A stretch of DNA of 56,881 nucleotides, taken from the NCBI GenBank assembly GCA_013216015.1, contig JABSOI010000041.1, positions 1 to 56,881 of the forward strand, written 5' to 3'. The position numbers were made by a program, and so were the translations under genes. This document shows, piece by piece, positions 43,959 to 52,493 of the stretch (within the stretch, counting starts at the first letter, position 1; each line of letters starts with the position of its first letter). The stretch is from Alteromonadaceae bacterium (GTDB lineage: Bacteria > Pseudomonadota > Gammaproteobacteria > Enterobacterales > Alteromonadaceae). The notes under the pieces are model-generated. The model had not been told where the DNA came from. It made no database searches and saw only the letters and a list, made by a program, of their open reading frames with translations.

Positions 43959-44072
43959 TAACACTGGTGTTGGCTATGTAGCAGTTAATTGTGTCTAAAA
44001 AGATAACATACTGTTTTAAAATATTTATTAGCTAAAAACAACTAAACTAATATAAAGTCAAAATTTTACCGC

Positions 44073-44180
44073 GTAGGATGGGTTAGCCGCAGGCGTAACC
44101 CATCAAAACATAAATTTATCAGGTAGTTAACGGTTAAGTGGTCACCAAATATGATGGGTTACGCCGTTGGCTAATCCTAC
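44073..44180. repeat. GTAGGATGGGTTA inverted repeat, type C, complete copy
   Basis: The left arm GTAGGATGGGTTAGCCGCAG with GCGTAACCCATC (44073-44104) faces ATGATGGGTTACGCCGTTGG with CTAATCCTAC (to 44180). The arms are about 30 bp with few mismatches. It lies between the converging SDR and monooxygenase genes and may act as a bidirectional terminator. Confidence 0.78.
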
Positions 44181-44301
44181 AACTATAATAATTGTAAAAT
44201 TATAGTCCTTCATACCTCCTCTTTACCGGGCAGATAAGAACCAAATGCATCCAGGTTCCTATCTGCGCTAAACTCAAACGATATCCGGAAACCAAAAATA
44301 C

Positions 44302-45822
44302 CTACTTTGATTCAGACCTGTTGACCTCATCAGGACGTTGCTTAAACTCACCTGTAACTATAGACTTATAATCACGTGGTCTGTACGGATCGAATGCTTC
44401 CTTTATCAGTTTAAATAAACCTTTTTTACGCCATATACTCGCACCCATATCTCTTAAGAGTTCGTCGTAATAGTGTACTTGGTGCGTTTGAATCATATAG
44501 GCCCGAGCGCTACCGGCGTCAGGCATATTTTCACGTTTCCAGACTTTAATCTTCTCAATTTCAGCTTCCATCTCATCCTTTTCTGGCAGATTAAAACCTC
44601 CGTTCATAAGCTCTGCAAGCCAACGGCCCTGAACAGAAGCGGTAGTAATATTAGTGAAAGTAGATGTATTAGAGTTGAGGAAAACAAACCTCGGGAGCTC
44701 AGGGTTTATCATGTTACGGTAAAGCCAAAAACCGTCCTTCTCTCTGGCATCATTCAATTGAGTGGGTAAAAAAGATCTTTTGTCGTCCGCTTTATAGCCA
44801 GTGGCAGCTATAATAACGTCACATTGAATTTCTTCACCTGATGTAAGTAAGATATATTTAGCCCGGATCTCTTTAATTTCCCCCTTAACTGCCTTAATTT
44901 CCTTACGATGAACCATAGGAAAGAAAGACGGATCAGGAATAAGTCCTTGACCGCACCAGAAGTCATCAATGAAACCTTTATCAGGTATCAGATCTCCTTT
45001 AAGACCAAACTGAAATTTGAAAATTTTAGCAACCAGCCACCAGAATGCTGGAAGCAGCCTTGTTGCGTGCATCATACGCTCAATGGAACCTAAATTAGGC
45101 CACTTAGGTAACAGGCAGGCCCCGCCAAATCGGCTGAATGTTGCAAATTCGAACGGTATCAAACCTAAGATCTTACGAGGTACGCACCAATGGGCTTTAC
45201 GAAATAACAGACTTGTATCAGCCTTTTGCCATGCACTGACTTGCGCGCAATCAAACGCTGATTTTCCATAACCAACCACTACAACCTTCCCTTCACACAT
45301 AGCAGGATCAACCATGTCTGAAGCGTGTATTATTTTACCTTCAAATACTTCTTTACCTAACCAGTCAGGCACGTACTTGTCGAATTTTCCATATATGCCA
45401 GTCGAGCATATTACCCAGTCAAAGTATTGTGAATGAGTTGAACCAGATTCAGTGTAGTGAACCATGAAACCTTGATCGCTTGGCTCGACGGAATCAACTT
45501 TGGCTATGCGTACCTTTTGTGTAACCTTATGCTTATCCGCGTAATTTCTAATGTATTCGTTCATTTCAGGGCCGGGAGTAAAATCACTACCTTTAGGCAA
45601 AGGCTGATCGGGAAACTCGTACAAGTTCGCTGGCGTTTGAACGCCAAATCCCGCATAGTTTTCCGCCCATACTCCCCCTATATCCGAAGCTTCAAATACA
45701 ACAACATCATGACCTTCAGACAAGAGTATCCTTGAGGTGACAATACCAGAAACACCTGCACCTATAACGGCAACACTGGCTATATTCGGTGTTTTAACTT
45801 TTTTATTAGCTGTATGCTCCAT
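44302..45822 (-). CDS. Flavin-containing monooxygenase
   Basis: Start ATG 45822 (MEHTANKKVKTPNIASVA) follows AGGAAGG; the frame is open further up. The 506-aa protein has the FAD motif VIGAGVSGIVTSRIL, the NADPH motif VVVVGYGKSAFDCAQ and the region CDVIIAATGYKAD, all typical of FMO/Baeyer-Villiger-like enzymes. The FMO fingerprint FxGxxxHxxxY/F is represented by FEGKIIHASDM. It oxygenates soft nucleophiles or ketones; the substrate is unknown. It is a single gene. Confidence 0.9.
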   Translation of the reverse strand: MEHTANKKVKTPNIASVAVIGAGVSGIVTSRILLSEGHDVVVFEASDIGGVWAENYAGFGVQTPANLYEFPDQPLPKGSDFTPGPEMNEYIRNYADKHKVTQKVRIAKVDSVEPSDQGFMVHYTESGSTHSQYFDWVICSTGIYGKFDKYVPDWLGKEVFEGKIIHASDMVDPAMCEGKVVVVGYGKSAFDCAQVSAWQKADTSLLFRKAHWCVPRKILGLIPFEFATFSRFGGACLLPKWPNLGSIERMMHATRLLPAFWWLVAKIFKFQFGLKGDLIPDKGFIDDFWCGQGLIPDPSFFPMVHRKEIKAVKGEIKEIRAKYILLTSGEEIQCDVIIAATGYKADDKRSFLPTQLNDAREKDGFWLYRNMINPELPRFVFLNSNTSTFTNITTASVQGRWLAELMNGGFNLPEKDEMEAEIEKIKVWKRENMPDAGSARAYMIQTHQVHYYDELLRDMGASIWRKKGLFKLIKEAFDPYRPRDYKSIVTGEFKQRPDEVNRSESK

Positions 45823-46206
45823 TACAATCCTTCCTATTGTATGTTTTTTGTTCAAAGTACCAAAATGGTAACTGATTTTTAACGCAAACAAAACACTAAT
45901 AAAACAATTATCTAACCTAGGCTAAGATATGTTAATGAAACTAAGACATTCCAGAGGAAATGATCCATGTCTCATTCACTTGTGCTGCGTTATGCCGAAA
46001 CAAATGTTTTAAATGGCAGGATCGGTTATCGCTGTAGTTCTGTTTCTTCAGGTAATTCACAATTTGGTGGGATTTTTTAAAAGTAAAAGTGATATTTTTG
46101 TTGTATCTCCTTAACAGCTTCTATCTATGAGATGACTCTTTAAAATTTTATGTGAGAAATTTACTACACCCAAGCTTCGCTCCCTCCTTTACCTTTTACC
46201 CATTCA
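45823..46206. other. Intergenic region before the efflux operon
   Basis: No convincing gene. A 36-codon frame at 45969-46079 (MSHSLVLRYAETNVLNGRIG) has an ATG but no clear ribosome site and no recognised family. The rest is AT-rich. Confidence 0.4.
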
Positions 46207-46250
46207 CCCATTTATGGGATATTTTCAATTTATCACGTCCCAAAAATGGG
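46207..46250 (+). promoter_or_regulatory. Two palindromic upstream sites for the efflux operon
   Basis: CCCATTTATGGG (46207-46218) and CCCAAAAATGGG (46239-46250) are perfect CCCA-N4-TGGG palindromes. Their centres are 32 bp apart, three helical turns, and the nearer one lies about 90 bp before the predicted start site. That is the usual place for enhancer sites of a sigma-54 activator, here most likely the response regulator at 51050. Confidence 0.6.
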
Positions 46251-46310
46251 ATCTATCAAAAATAAAATTACCCGTATAAACATTTCAACTAATTTTCAAA
46301 GACTTAACGA

Positions 46311-46328
46311 TTGGCACAATGCCTGCAA
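46311..46328 (+). promoter_or_regulatory. Sigma-54 (-24/-12) promoter
   Basis: TTGGCACAATGCCTGCAA fits TGGCAC-N5-TTGCA with one mismatch (C for the first T of the -12 box). The GG and GC pairs are exactly 10 bp apart, as required. Transcription would start near 46338, about 56 bp before the TTG start of the adaptor gene. Confidence 0.68.
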
Positions 46329-46393
46329 TCTAAAAATTAAAGGAAAAGTAAAACGAAAAGTCAAAATCAAAAAATTTTATAGGAGCCACAAAC

Positions 46394-47650
46394 TTGGATA
46401 TTTCCAGAAAGAAACAAAAAAGATCAGTGTTAAGTCGTTATTGGCCCTGGGCACTAGTGATCATCATAGTCGGCGCTGGGGCAAATTATTTGTGGTTTTT
46501 AACGCAGGCTGATTATTCCATCGACAGAAATACTATTGTTTTTGACGAAGTTAAACGTGGTGAGTTTACAATATCGGTCAGAGGAACAGGTTTATTAATA
46601 CCAGACAACATTCAATGGTTATCGTCGAATGTTGAAGCACGCGTAGAACGTATTGTGGTTAAACCGGGAAAAATCGTTAAAAAAGGTGATTTAATCGTTG
46701 AATTATCCAATCCTCAATTAGCGCAATTACTTGAAGAAACACGCTGGGAGCTTGAAGCAAGATCTGCAGAAAGTAAAGCGGCTCAGGTAGCACAAGAGTC
46801 GGCTCTGCTTGATCAAAAAGCTGAGATATTAAACGCACAACTTAATTATGAAAGCAGTAAATTAAAACAAGATGCGCAAACAGAATTGTTTCAAAAGAAA
46901 ACCGGAATAATATCCAAAATAGATTATGAAAAAACACGGTTAGAAACCATCCAGCTAAAGCAACGTTGGGAAATTCAACAACAGCGCCTGCTTAAAATGA
47001 AAGAAAATATCCTTGCACAAAACAATGCCCGTGATGCTCGTTTGAAAAAAATGCAAAAAACACTGGAACGGGCTCAACAGCAAGTTGACAGTTTAATGAT
47101 AGTTGCAAGCATCGACAGTGTGGTGCAAGAAGTTCCAATAGAGCCAGGTCAGCGCCTTATTATAGGTGGAAATATTGCCAAGCTTGCCAAACAAGATTCG
47201 TTAATTGCAGAACTACAGGTGCCAGAGCTGCAAATACGTAATGTTGCTGTGGGTCAACGGGTCATTATTGATACTCGAAATAATAAAGTTGCAGGCATAG
47301 TTTCAAGGGTCGACCCTGCGGTGGTTAATGGTAATGTGCAAGTTGATGTTGAATTCCTCAATGGCCTGCCTGAAGACGCCCGACCTGATCTCACCGTAGA
47401 CGGTGAAATATTGATTACTGAATTATCAGACACCTTATACGTAAACCGCCCTATTTTTGCTCAAAGCCAAAGTAACTCGGCGTTTTATAAATTAAGCGAA
47501 GACGGGAATTTTGCCGAACGGATCAGCGTAAAGCTAGGTCAAGGTTCAATTAACCAGATCCAAATAATCGATGGCTTGAAAATAGGGGATAAAATCATTA
47601 TTTCAGACCCTAGCAGCTGGCAAACCTATCAGAAAATCCGACTTAGGTAG
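46394..47650 (+). CDS. HlyD/MacA-like periplasmic adaptor of an ABC efflux system
   Basis: Start is TTG 46394, preceded by AGGAG with suitable spacing. The 418-aa protein has a cytoplasmic basic tip, one membrane segment (YWPWALVIIIVGAGANYLWF), a lipoyl half-motif (VERIVVKPGKIVKKGDLIVE), a long coiled coil (about residues 105-235 with LLEETRWELEARSAESKAAQ) and the return beta-barrel (GQRVIIDTRNNKVAGIVSRV). It bridges the ABC permease to an outer-membrane channel. The latter is not encoded here. It is the first gene of the operon. Confidence 0.92.
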   Translation: MDISRKKQKRSVLSRYWPWALVIIIVGAGANYLWFLTQADYSIDRNTIVFDEVKRGEFTISVRGTGLLIPDNIQWLSSNVEARVERIVVKPGKIVKKGDLIVELSNPQLAQLLEETRWELEARSAESKAAQVAQESALLDQKAEILNAQLNYESSKLKQDAQTELFQKKTGIISKIDYEKTRLETIQLKQRWEIQQQRLLKMKENILAQNNARDARLKKMQKTLERAQQQVDSLMIVASIDSVVQEVPIEPGQRLIIGGNIAKLAKQDSLIAELQVPELQIRNVAVGQRVIIDTRNNKVAGIVSRVDPAVVNGNVQVDVEFLNGLPEDARPDLTVDGEILITELSDTLYVNRPIFAQSQSNSAFYKLSEDGNFAERISVKLGQGSINQIQIIDGLKIGDKIIISDPSSWQTYQKIRLR

Positions 47651-47767
47651 CAAACCAATTAACTAAACAATTTACTACACAATCAGCAGCACAATCAACA
47701 TGCAAAAATTACTAGTAAAGCAATTAACTAAAACATAGAATTATAATCAAGCGACAAGGATCAAATT

Positions 47768-48496
47768 ATGACTAATAGCTTAATAAAATTAACAAATATC
47801 GAAAAAGTATTTTACACCGATGAAGTTGAAACTCACGCATTAAACAATATCACCCTTACCATCAATAAAGGTGAATACGTATCTATTTCAGGACCTTCCG
47901 GCTGTGGAAAATCAACCTTATTATCATTATTAGGATTACTAGATACCGGAACAGGCGGAACTTACCAACTGGCTGGTCATGACGTATCAGACATTTCTAA
48001 AAAAGAAAGAGCAAGCATCCGCAATAAAGAAATTGGCTTTATTTTCCAGGCGTTCAACCTGATCAGTGATCTGGATGTAGAAGAAAATGTCGAATTACCC
48101 TTAACTTATCGAAAAGATTTAACCAAATCTCAGCGACAACAAATGGTTAAAGACGCGCTGGAAAAAGTAAATATGTCACACAGAGCTAAACATTTCCCCT
48201 CACAATTATCCGGCGGACAACAACAACGTATCGCCGTTGCCCGTGCCATTGCAGGCAAGCCATCAATGATACTTGCCGATGAACCAACCGGAAATTTAGA
48301 CTCTAAAAATGCGTCGGCGGTAATGGAACTGTTAGATGTGCTGCACGAAGAAGGCGCAACTATTTGCATGGTCACCCATGATCCAATATCAGCACAAAGA
48401 GCTGAAAGAAACATCGACATACTGGATGGTCAAATAGTGTCAGATCACAGTAATTCCTTAAGTAAAAGTAAAAGCAAAGAAATAGCAGCGGCTTAG
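47768..48496 (+). CDS. ABC transporter ATP-binding protein, MacB/LolD type
   Basis: This 242-aa protein has Walker A GPSGCGKSTLLSLLG, the Q-loop in IGFIFQAFNLISDLDV, signature LSGGQQQRIAVARAIAG and Walker B MILADEPTGNLDS, with the switch His in MVTHD. It powers the permease downstream. A run of Ser/Lys at the C-terminus (NSLSKSKSKE) is a low-complexity tail. The permease starts 12 bp after its stop. Confidence 0.95.
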   Translation: MTNSLIKLTNIEKVFYTDEVETHALNNITLTINKGEYVSISGPSGCGKSTLLSLLGLLDTGTGGTYQLAGHDVSDISKKERASIRNKEIGFIFQAFNLISDLDVEENVELPLTYRKDLTKSQRQQMVKDALEKVNMSHRAKHFPSQLSGGQQQRIAVARAIAGKPSMILADEPTGNLDSKNASAVMELLDVLHEEGATICMVTHDPISAQRAERNIDILDGQIVSDHSNSLSKSKSKEIAAA

Positions 48497-48507
48497 AGGA
48501 TATTATT

Positions 48508-50937
48508 GTGATCATACAAGATTTTAAATACGCCATCAGACTTCTGGCAAAAAAACCCGCTTTTACCTTGCTGACAACGCTGGTAATGGCAGCAGGCATT
48601 GGTTTAAGTGTTTATATGTTTTCATTTTTCAATACCATTATATTTAAAGACCTGCCTTTTAAAGATGGCGACTCTTTAGTTTTGTTAAGTGCGTCCATTA
48701 ATGGAGAAAAACATACCAATGCAATAAACCTGCACGACTATTTGGAAATAAGAAACAATCTTCAAGGTTTATCAGAATTTGGCGGCTATCGTGATAAAAA
48801 TGTTGTTGTCTCAGGTAGAGACGGTGCCAGACGCTACCCTGCAATTTATGCAGAAGCCAATATTTTTCAATTAACCCGTACAGAGCCTATTTTAGGGCGT
48901 GGTTTTACCCCAAAAGAAAATAAAAAGGGAGCTGAAAATGTTGTAGTTTTAGGTTTCGAAGTTTGGCAAAACCAACTTGGGGGAGATAAACAGGTAATAG
49001 ATCAAAGGTTACAAATCAACGGTAAAAGTCATCGTATTATTGGGGTAATGCCACAAGGTTATTTTTTCCCGAGTAATATCCAAATGTGGTTACCGTTGCG
49101 CGAAGACGCCACACAATTAGCACGGGGTAAGTCAGGTGATATTCACGGTTTAGCACATATTGATGATGGTACATCAATGGAAGATATCGATAACCAATTA
49201 ACGGTGATAATGCAAAGAATTAAAGAAAAATACCCTGAAACCAACAATGGGATAAGTGCTTATGTAACTTCTATTCCCGGCTCAGGTGGAACTAACGGTA
49301 AACCTGTTATTTATACCATGCATATTGTTGCGGTTTTAATCTTAATTTTAGCGTCAATTAATGTCGGTAATTTATTATTATCCCGCGCGGTAGAACGAGG
49401 TAAAGAAACAGCTATTCGGGTAGCATTAGGTGCACCCCGTGCCCGTTTAATCAGTCAAATGTTATGGGAAAGCATCATTATCTGCAGCCTTGGCGGTATC
49501 ATTGGCTTATTGGTTATGGCCTGGGGTTTAGAAATAACCGAATCCATCGTTGCCACTTTCTTCTCTGATCCTCCCTCTTTCTGGTGGAAGTTCGGGCTTG
49601 ACAGTTACACTATTAAATTATTCATAACTATTGTTATCGCTACTATTTTGGTTACGGGACTACTGCCTGCGTGGAAAAATTCCGGTGGTGATTTTAATGC
49701 CGTACTTCGTGATGGCACTCGCGGTGCGTTAGGTAAAAAAGCTGGCCGACTAAGTAAACTACTCGTTATCAGTGAAATATTTATTTCCATGACTGTGCTA
49801 ATTGCTGCAGCGGTTATGGTGCTTGCCTCTTATTTACAAAGCAATCAAGATATTGGCGTTGAAACCAAAAATACGCTAATAGCCACCGTGCTGTTAACAG
49901 AAGCAAATTATGATTCGCCTTTAAAGAAAGTCCAATTTGCAAAAACACTGCAATCACGCCTGGAAAACAGTACGGGTATTAGTGAGGTTATGATCACTAC
50001 TGCATTGCCAGGACATTATAGTATGGAGTCTATTATTGCATTAGAGGGTAAAGAATATACTAAAAATAGCAATACCAGTTACCCACGGGCAAACTATATA
50101 GCAACAATGCCGGGAGCATTGGCAAAATTGGGGGTAGAACTACGCCAGGGACGTTACTTTAATAGTAGCGACGACGGACTGAATAAAAGTACGGCGCTTA
50201 TCTCTGAAAGTTTTGTGGAACATCATTTTCCAGACCAGTCACCCATTGGAAAACGTTTTAGATTAATCAGCAATGACGCCGATAAAATTCAATGGATAAC
50301 CATTGTCGGTGTTGTTGAACAAACCGTTCAAGGAGATCGTGACAAGACCTCAGCGAGCTTTCCTTCAATATTCAGACCTTATACCCAAGCCCCAAGGAAT
50401 CAACTATCAATTGCTATGTTGATGAATTCAGAACCGGCGGTTGTAACTAAAACTTTGCGTACAACCTTGCAATCCATAGATGCCGAATTGCCTTCATTCA
50501 GAATTAAAAGTTACGAAAACAGTAATAATCGCATGACCGCACCGATGAGATTTATCAGTAGTTTAACGGCTCTATTTGGACTTGCTGCCGTTGTTTTAGC
50601 CGCCAGTGGTATTTATGGCGTGATGTCGAATACCATTAGTCAAAGAACGCACGAAATTGGCATTAAACGAGCTTTGGGAGCAGACGACCAAGTTATCTCC
50701 AGACAATTTTTAGTGGCAGGATTTAAACTTTTATTATGGGGAGGACTGCCAGGAATATTAGCCGGAGGTTCTATGGGGTTTGCTATGTCAAAATTATGGG
50801 GCACAGGAAATACAGGTTTAATAATCATAACAATAATTATGACCACCCTGATTGGCAGTGTTGTAATGCTTGCCACTTACTTACCAACGAAACGAGCATT
50901 GCAAATGGAACCCAGTATTGCTTTACATTACGAATAA
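48508..50937 (+). CDS. MacB-like ABC permease, tandem FtsX (ADOP type)
   Basis: Start GTG 48508, reading MIIQDFKYAIRLLAKKPAFT. The 809-aa protein has two MacB_PCD plus FtsX units: periplasmic domains at about residues 45-240 and 450-650, and membrane segments such as IVAVLILILASINVGNLLLS with AVERGKETAIRVALGA, and LFGLAAVVLAASGIYGVMSN with RTHEIGIKRALGADD. The paired ARVALGAPR and KRALGAD loops contact the ATPase. It probably drives export of a peptide, lipid or antibiotic across the envelope. The substrate is unknown. Confidence 0.92.
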   Translation: MIIQDFKYAIRLLAKKPAFTLLTTLVMAAGIGLSVYMFSFFNTIIFKDLPFKDGDSLVLLSASINGEKHTNAINLHDYLEIRNNLQGLSEFGGYRDKNVVVSGRDGARRYPAIYAEANIFQLTRTEPILGRGFTPKENKKGAENVVVLGFEVWQNQLGGDKQVIDQRLQINGKSHRIIGVMPQGYFFPSNIQMWLPLREDATQLARGKSGDIHGLAHIDDGTSMEDIDNQLTVIMQRIKEKYPETNNGISAYVTSIPGSGGTNGKPVIYTMHIVAVLILILASINVGNLLLSRAVERGKETAIRVALGAPRARLISQMLWESIIICSLGGIIGLLVMAWGLEITESIVATFFSDPPSFWWKFGLDSYTIKLFITIVIATILVTGLLPAWKNSGGDFNAVLRDGTRGALGKKAGRLSKLLVISEIFISMTVLIAAAVMVLASYLQSNQDIGVETKNTLIATVLLTEANYDSPLKKVQFAKTLQSRLENSTGISEVMITTALPGHYSMESIIALEGKEYTKNSNTSYPRANYIATMPGALAKLGVELRQGRYFNSSDDGLNKSTALISESFVEHHFPDQSPIGKRFRLISNDADKIQWITIVGVVEQTVQGDRDKTSASFPSIFRPYTQAPRNQLSIAMLMNSEPAVVTKTLRTTLQSIDAELPSFRIKSYENSNNRMTAPMRFISSLTALFGLAAVVLAASGIYGVMSNTISQRTHEIGIKRALGADDQVISRQFLVAGFKLLLWGGLPGILAGGSMGFAMSKLWGTGNTGLIIITIIMTTLIGSVVMLATYLPTKRALQMEPSIALHYE

Positions 50938-50958
50938 AGCAGTTAATACCAAACTGAT

Positions 50959-50996
50959 CCCAAATTACGCGAAAAGGTATCTTCAAGTAATTTGGG
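50959..50996 (+). repeat. Hairpin between the permease and response-regulator genes
   Basis: CCCAAATTAC (50959-50968) and GTAATTTGGG (50987-50996) form a perfect 10-bp stem with an 18-nt loop. There is no T-run after it. It may attenuate read-through from the transporter into the regulatory genes, or be one more interspersed repeat. Confidence 0.5.
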
Positions 50997-51049
50997 GTTA
51001 TTTCAGTATAGTTATACACTAGTAACCAAATGATAAAAAAATAATACAT

Positions 51050-52462
51050 ATGAATAAAAGAATATTACTGGTCGATGACGATATCGACATACTTTCTGCG
51101 TTAAAAATGCTGTTAATTTCTGAAGATTATGCGGTTAGCTTATGCCAAACGCCCCAGTCAGCATTAAGTGCGATAACTAAAGAAAATTTTGATTTGGTCC
51201 TGATGGATTTAAACTACTCGCTCGATACCACATCAGGCGAAGAAGGTTTACAACTGATAGCGTCAATCAGAAAACTTGATGAAGACTTACCTATAGTTGT
51301 AATGACTGGCTGGGCGACCATAGAAGTTGCCGTTAGTACCATGCAAAATGGTGCGAACGATTTTATTCAAAAACCCTGGGAAAACGATCGGTTAATTGCC
51401 ATTATTCGCAACCAGATAAAACTTGCCCGCAGCCAGAAAAAATCGCAGAAGCTTTCGCAACAAAATAAGTTATTGCAACAACAAGTCAATAGTGAACTTA
51501 ACGGTGAAATAATTGCTGAATCCCCTGCAATGCAACAAGTAATGGCGATTATAGATCAAGTGGCCAAAAGTGATGCCAGTGTATTGTTAACTGGTGAAAA
51601 TGGTACCGGAAAAAGCATGTTCGCCCGGTATATTCACGACAACTCGTCACGCAGAACAGCGCCGCAAATTTCTGTGAATATGGGAGCGGTTACTGAAAGC
51701 TTATTTGAAAGTGAAATGTTTGGTCATGTAAAAGGTGCTTTCACCGATGCTAAATCAACTCGAATAGGTCGATTTGAACTCGCTGACAATGGCAGCCTGT
51801 TTTTAGATGAAATAGCCAATACGCCCTATTCACAACAGGGAAAATTATTACGTGTTTTAGAAGACAGTGAATTTGAAAAAGTAGGTGGCAATAAAACTCA
51901 ATCAGTAAACATTCGCTTAATTTCAGCCACTAATGCCAATTTAACTGATGTGGTGGCAAGAAATTTATTCCGCAAAGACTTGTTGTATCGCATTAATACC
52001 ATAGCAATTGAAATACCGTCGTTACGTAATAGAGTAGAAGATATCATTCCTCTTGCTAACTCCTTTTTAGCCAAAACAGCGATAAAGTACACTAACAAGC
52101 ACGGTGATACAAAACTAACAATAAACACAGAGGCACAACAGGCATTAAAAGCATACAGCTGGCCGGGAAATATCCGAGAGTTGAACCATGTGATGGAACG
52201 GGCACAAATTCTATCTCAACACAATGAAATAACCGTTGAATGTTTAGGGTTACCGGCAATTGACCTTTCCTCAAATCAACCCTCTGGCCTTGACCCCTCT
52301 AGCATTGAAAAACAAACACCAACCGATGAATTACCAACATTAGCTTCATTAGAGCTTGATATTATTGACAAACGATTATCGTATTTTAATGGTAACGCAA
52401 TTAAAACAGCAAAATCATTAGGATTGAGTCGCAGTGCTTTTTATCGTAGATTGGAAAAGTAA
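51050..52462 (+). CDS. Sigma-54-dependent response regulator (NtrC family)
   Basis: This 470-aa protein has a receiver domain with LLVDDDID and phospho-Asp53 in LVLMDLNY, followed by an AAA+ domain: Walker A GENGTGKSMF near residue 182, the loop GAFTDA near 229 (GAFTGA in most family members) and Walker B GSLFLDEIANT. R-finger region RLISATN and NIRELNHVMERA follow. A Fis-type helix-turn-helix ends it (AIKTAKSLGLSRSAFYRRLE). It most likely activates the sigma-54 promoter at 46311. Its gene follows the transporter genes by 113 bp. Confidence 0.94.
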   Translation: MNKRILLVDDDIDILSALKMLLISEDYAVSLCQTPQSALSAITKENFDLVLMDLNYSLDTTSGEEGLQLIASIRKLDEDLPIVVMTGWATIEVAVSTMQNGANDFIQKPWENDRLIAIIRNQIKLARSQKKSQKLSQQNKLLQQQVNSELNGEIIAESPAMQQVMAIIDQVAKSDASVLLTGENGTGKSMFARYIHDNSSRRTAPQISVNMGAVTESLFESEMFGHVKGAFTDAKSTRIGRFELADNGSLFLDEIANTPYSQQGKLLRVLEDSEFEKVGGNKTQSVNIRLISATNANLTDVVARNLFRKDLLYRINTIAIEIPSLRNRVEDIIPLANSFLAKTAIKYTNKHGDTKLTINTEAQQALKAYSWPGNIRELNHVMERAQILSQHNEITVECLGLPAIDLSSNQPSGLDPSSIEKQTPTDELPTLASLELDIIDKRLSYFNGNAIKTAKSLGLSRSAFYRRLEK

Positions 52463-52493
52463 ATTAGAAAATAAAATACCGACGAGAAATTAC

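Noticed and set aside
45969-46079. Short frame MSHSLVLRYAETNVLNGRIG
   Set aside because: Only 36 codons, with no family match that I recognise and no clear ribosome site.
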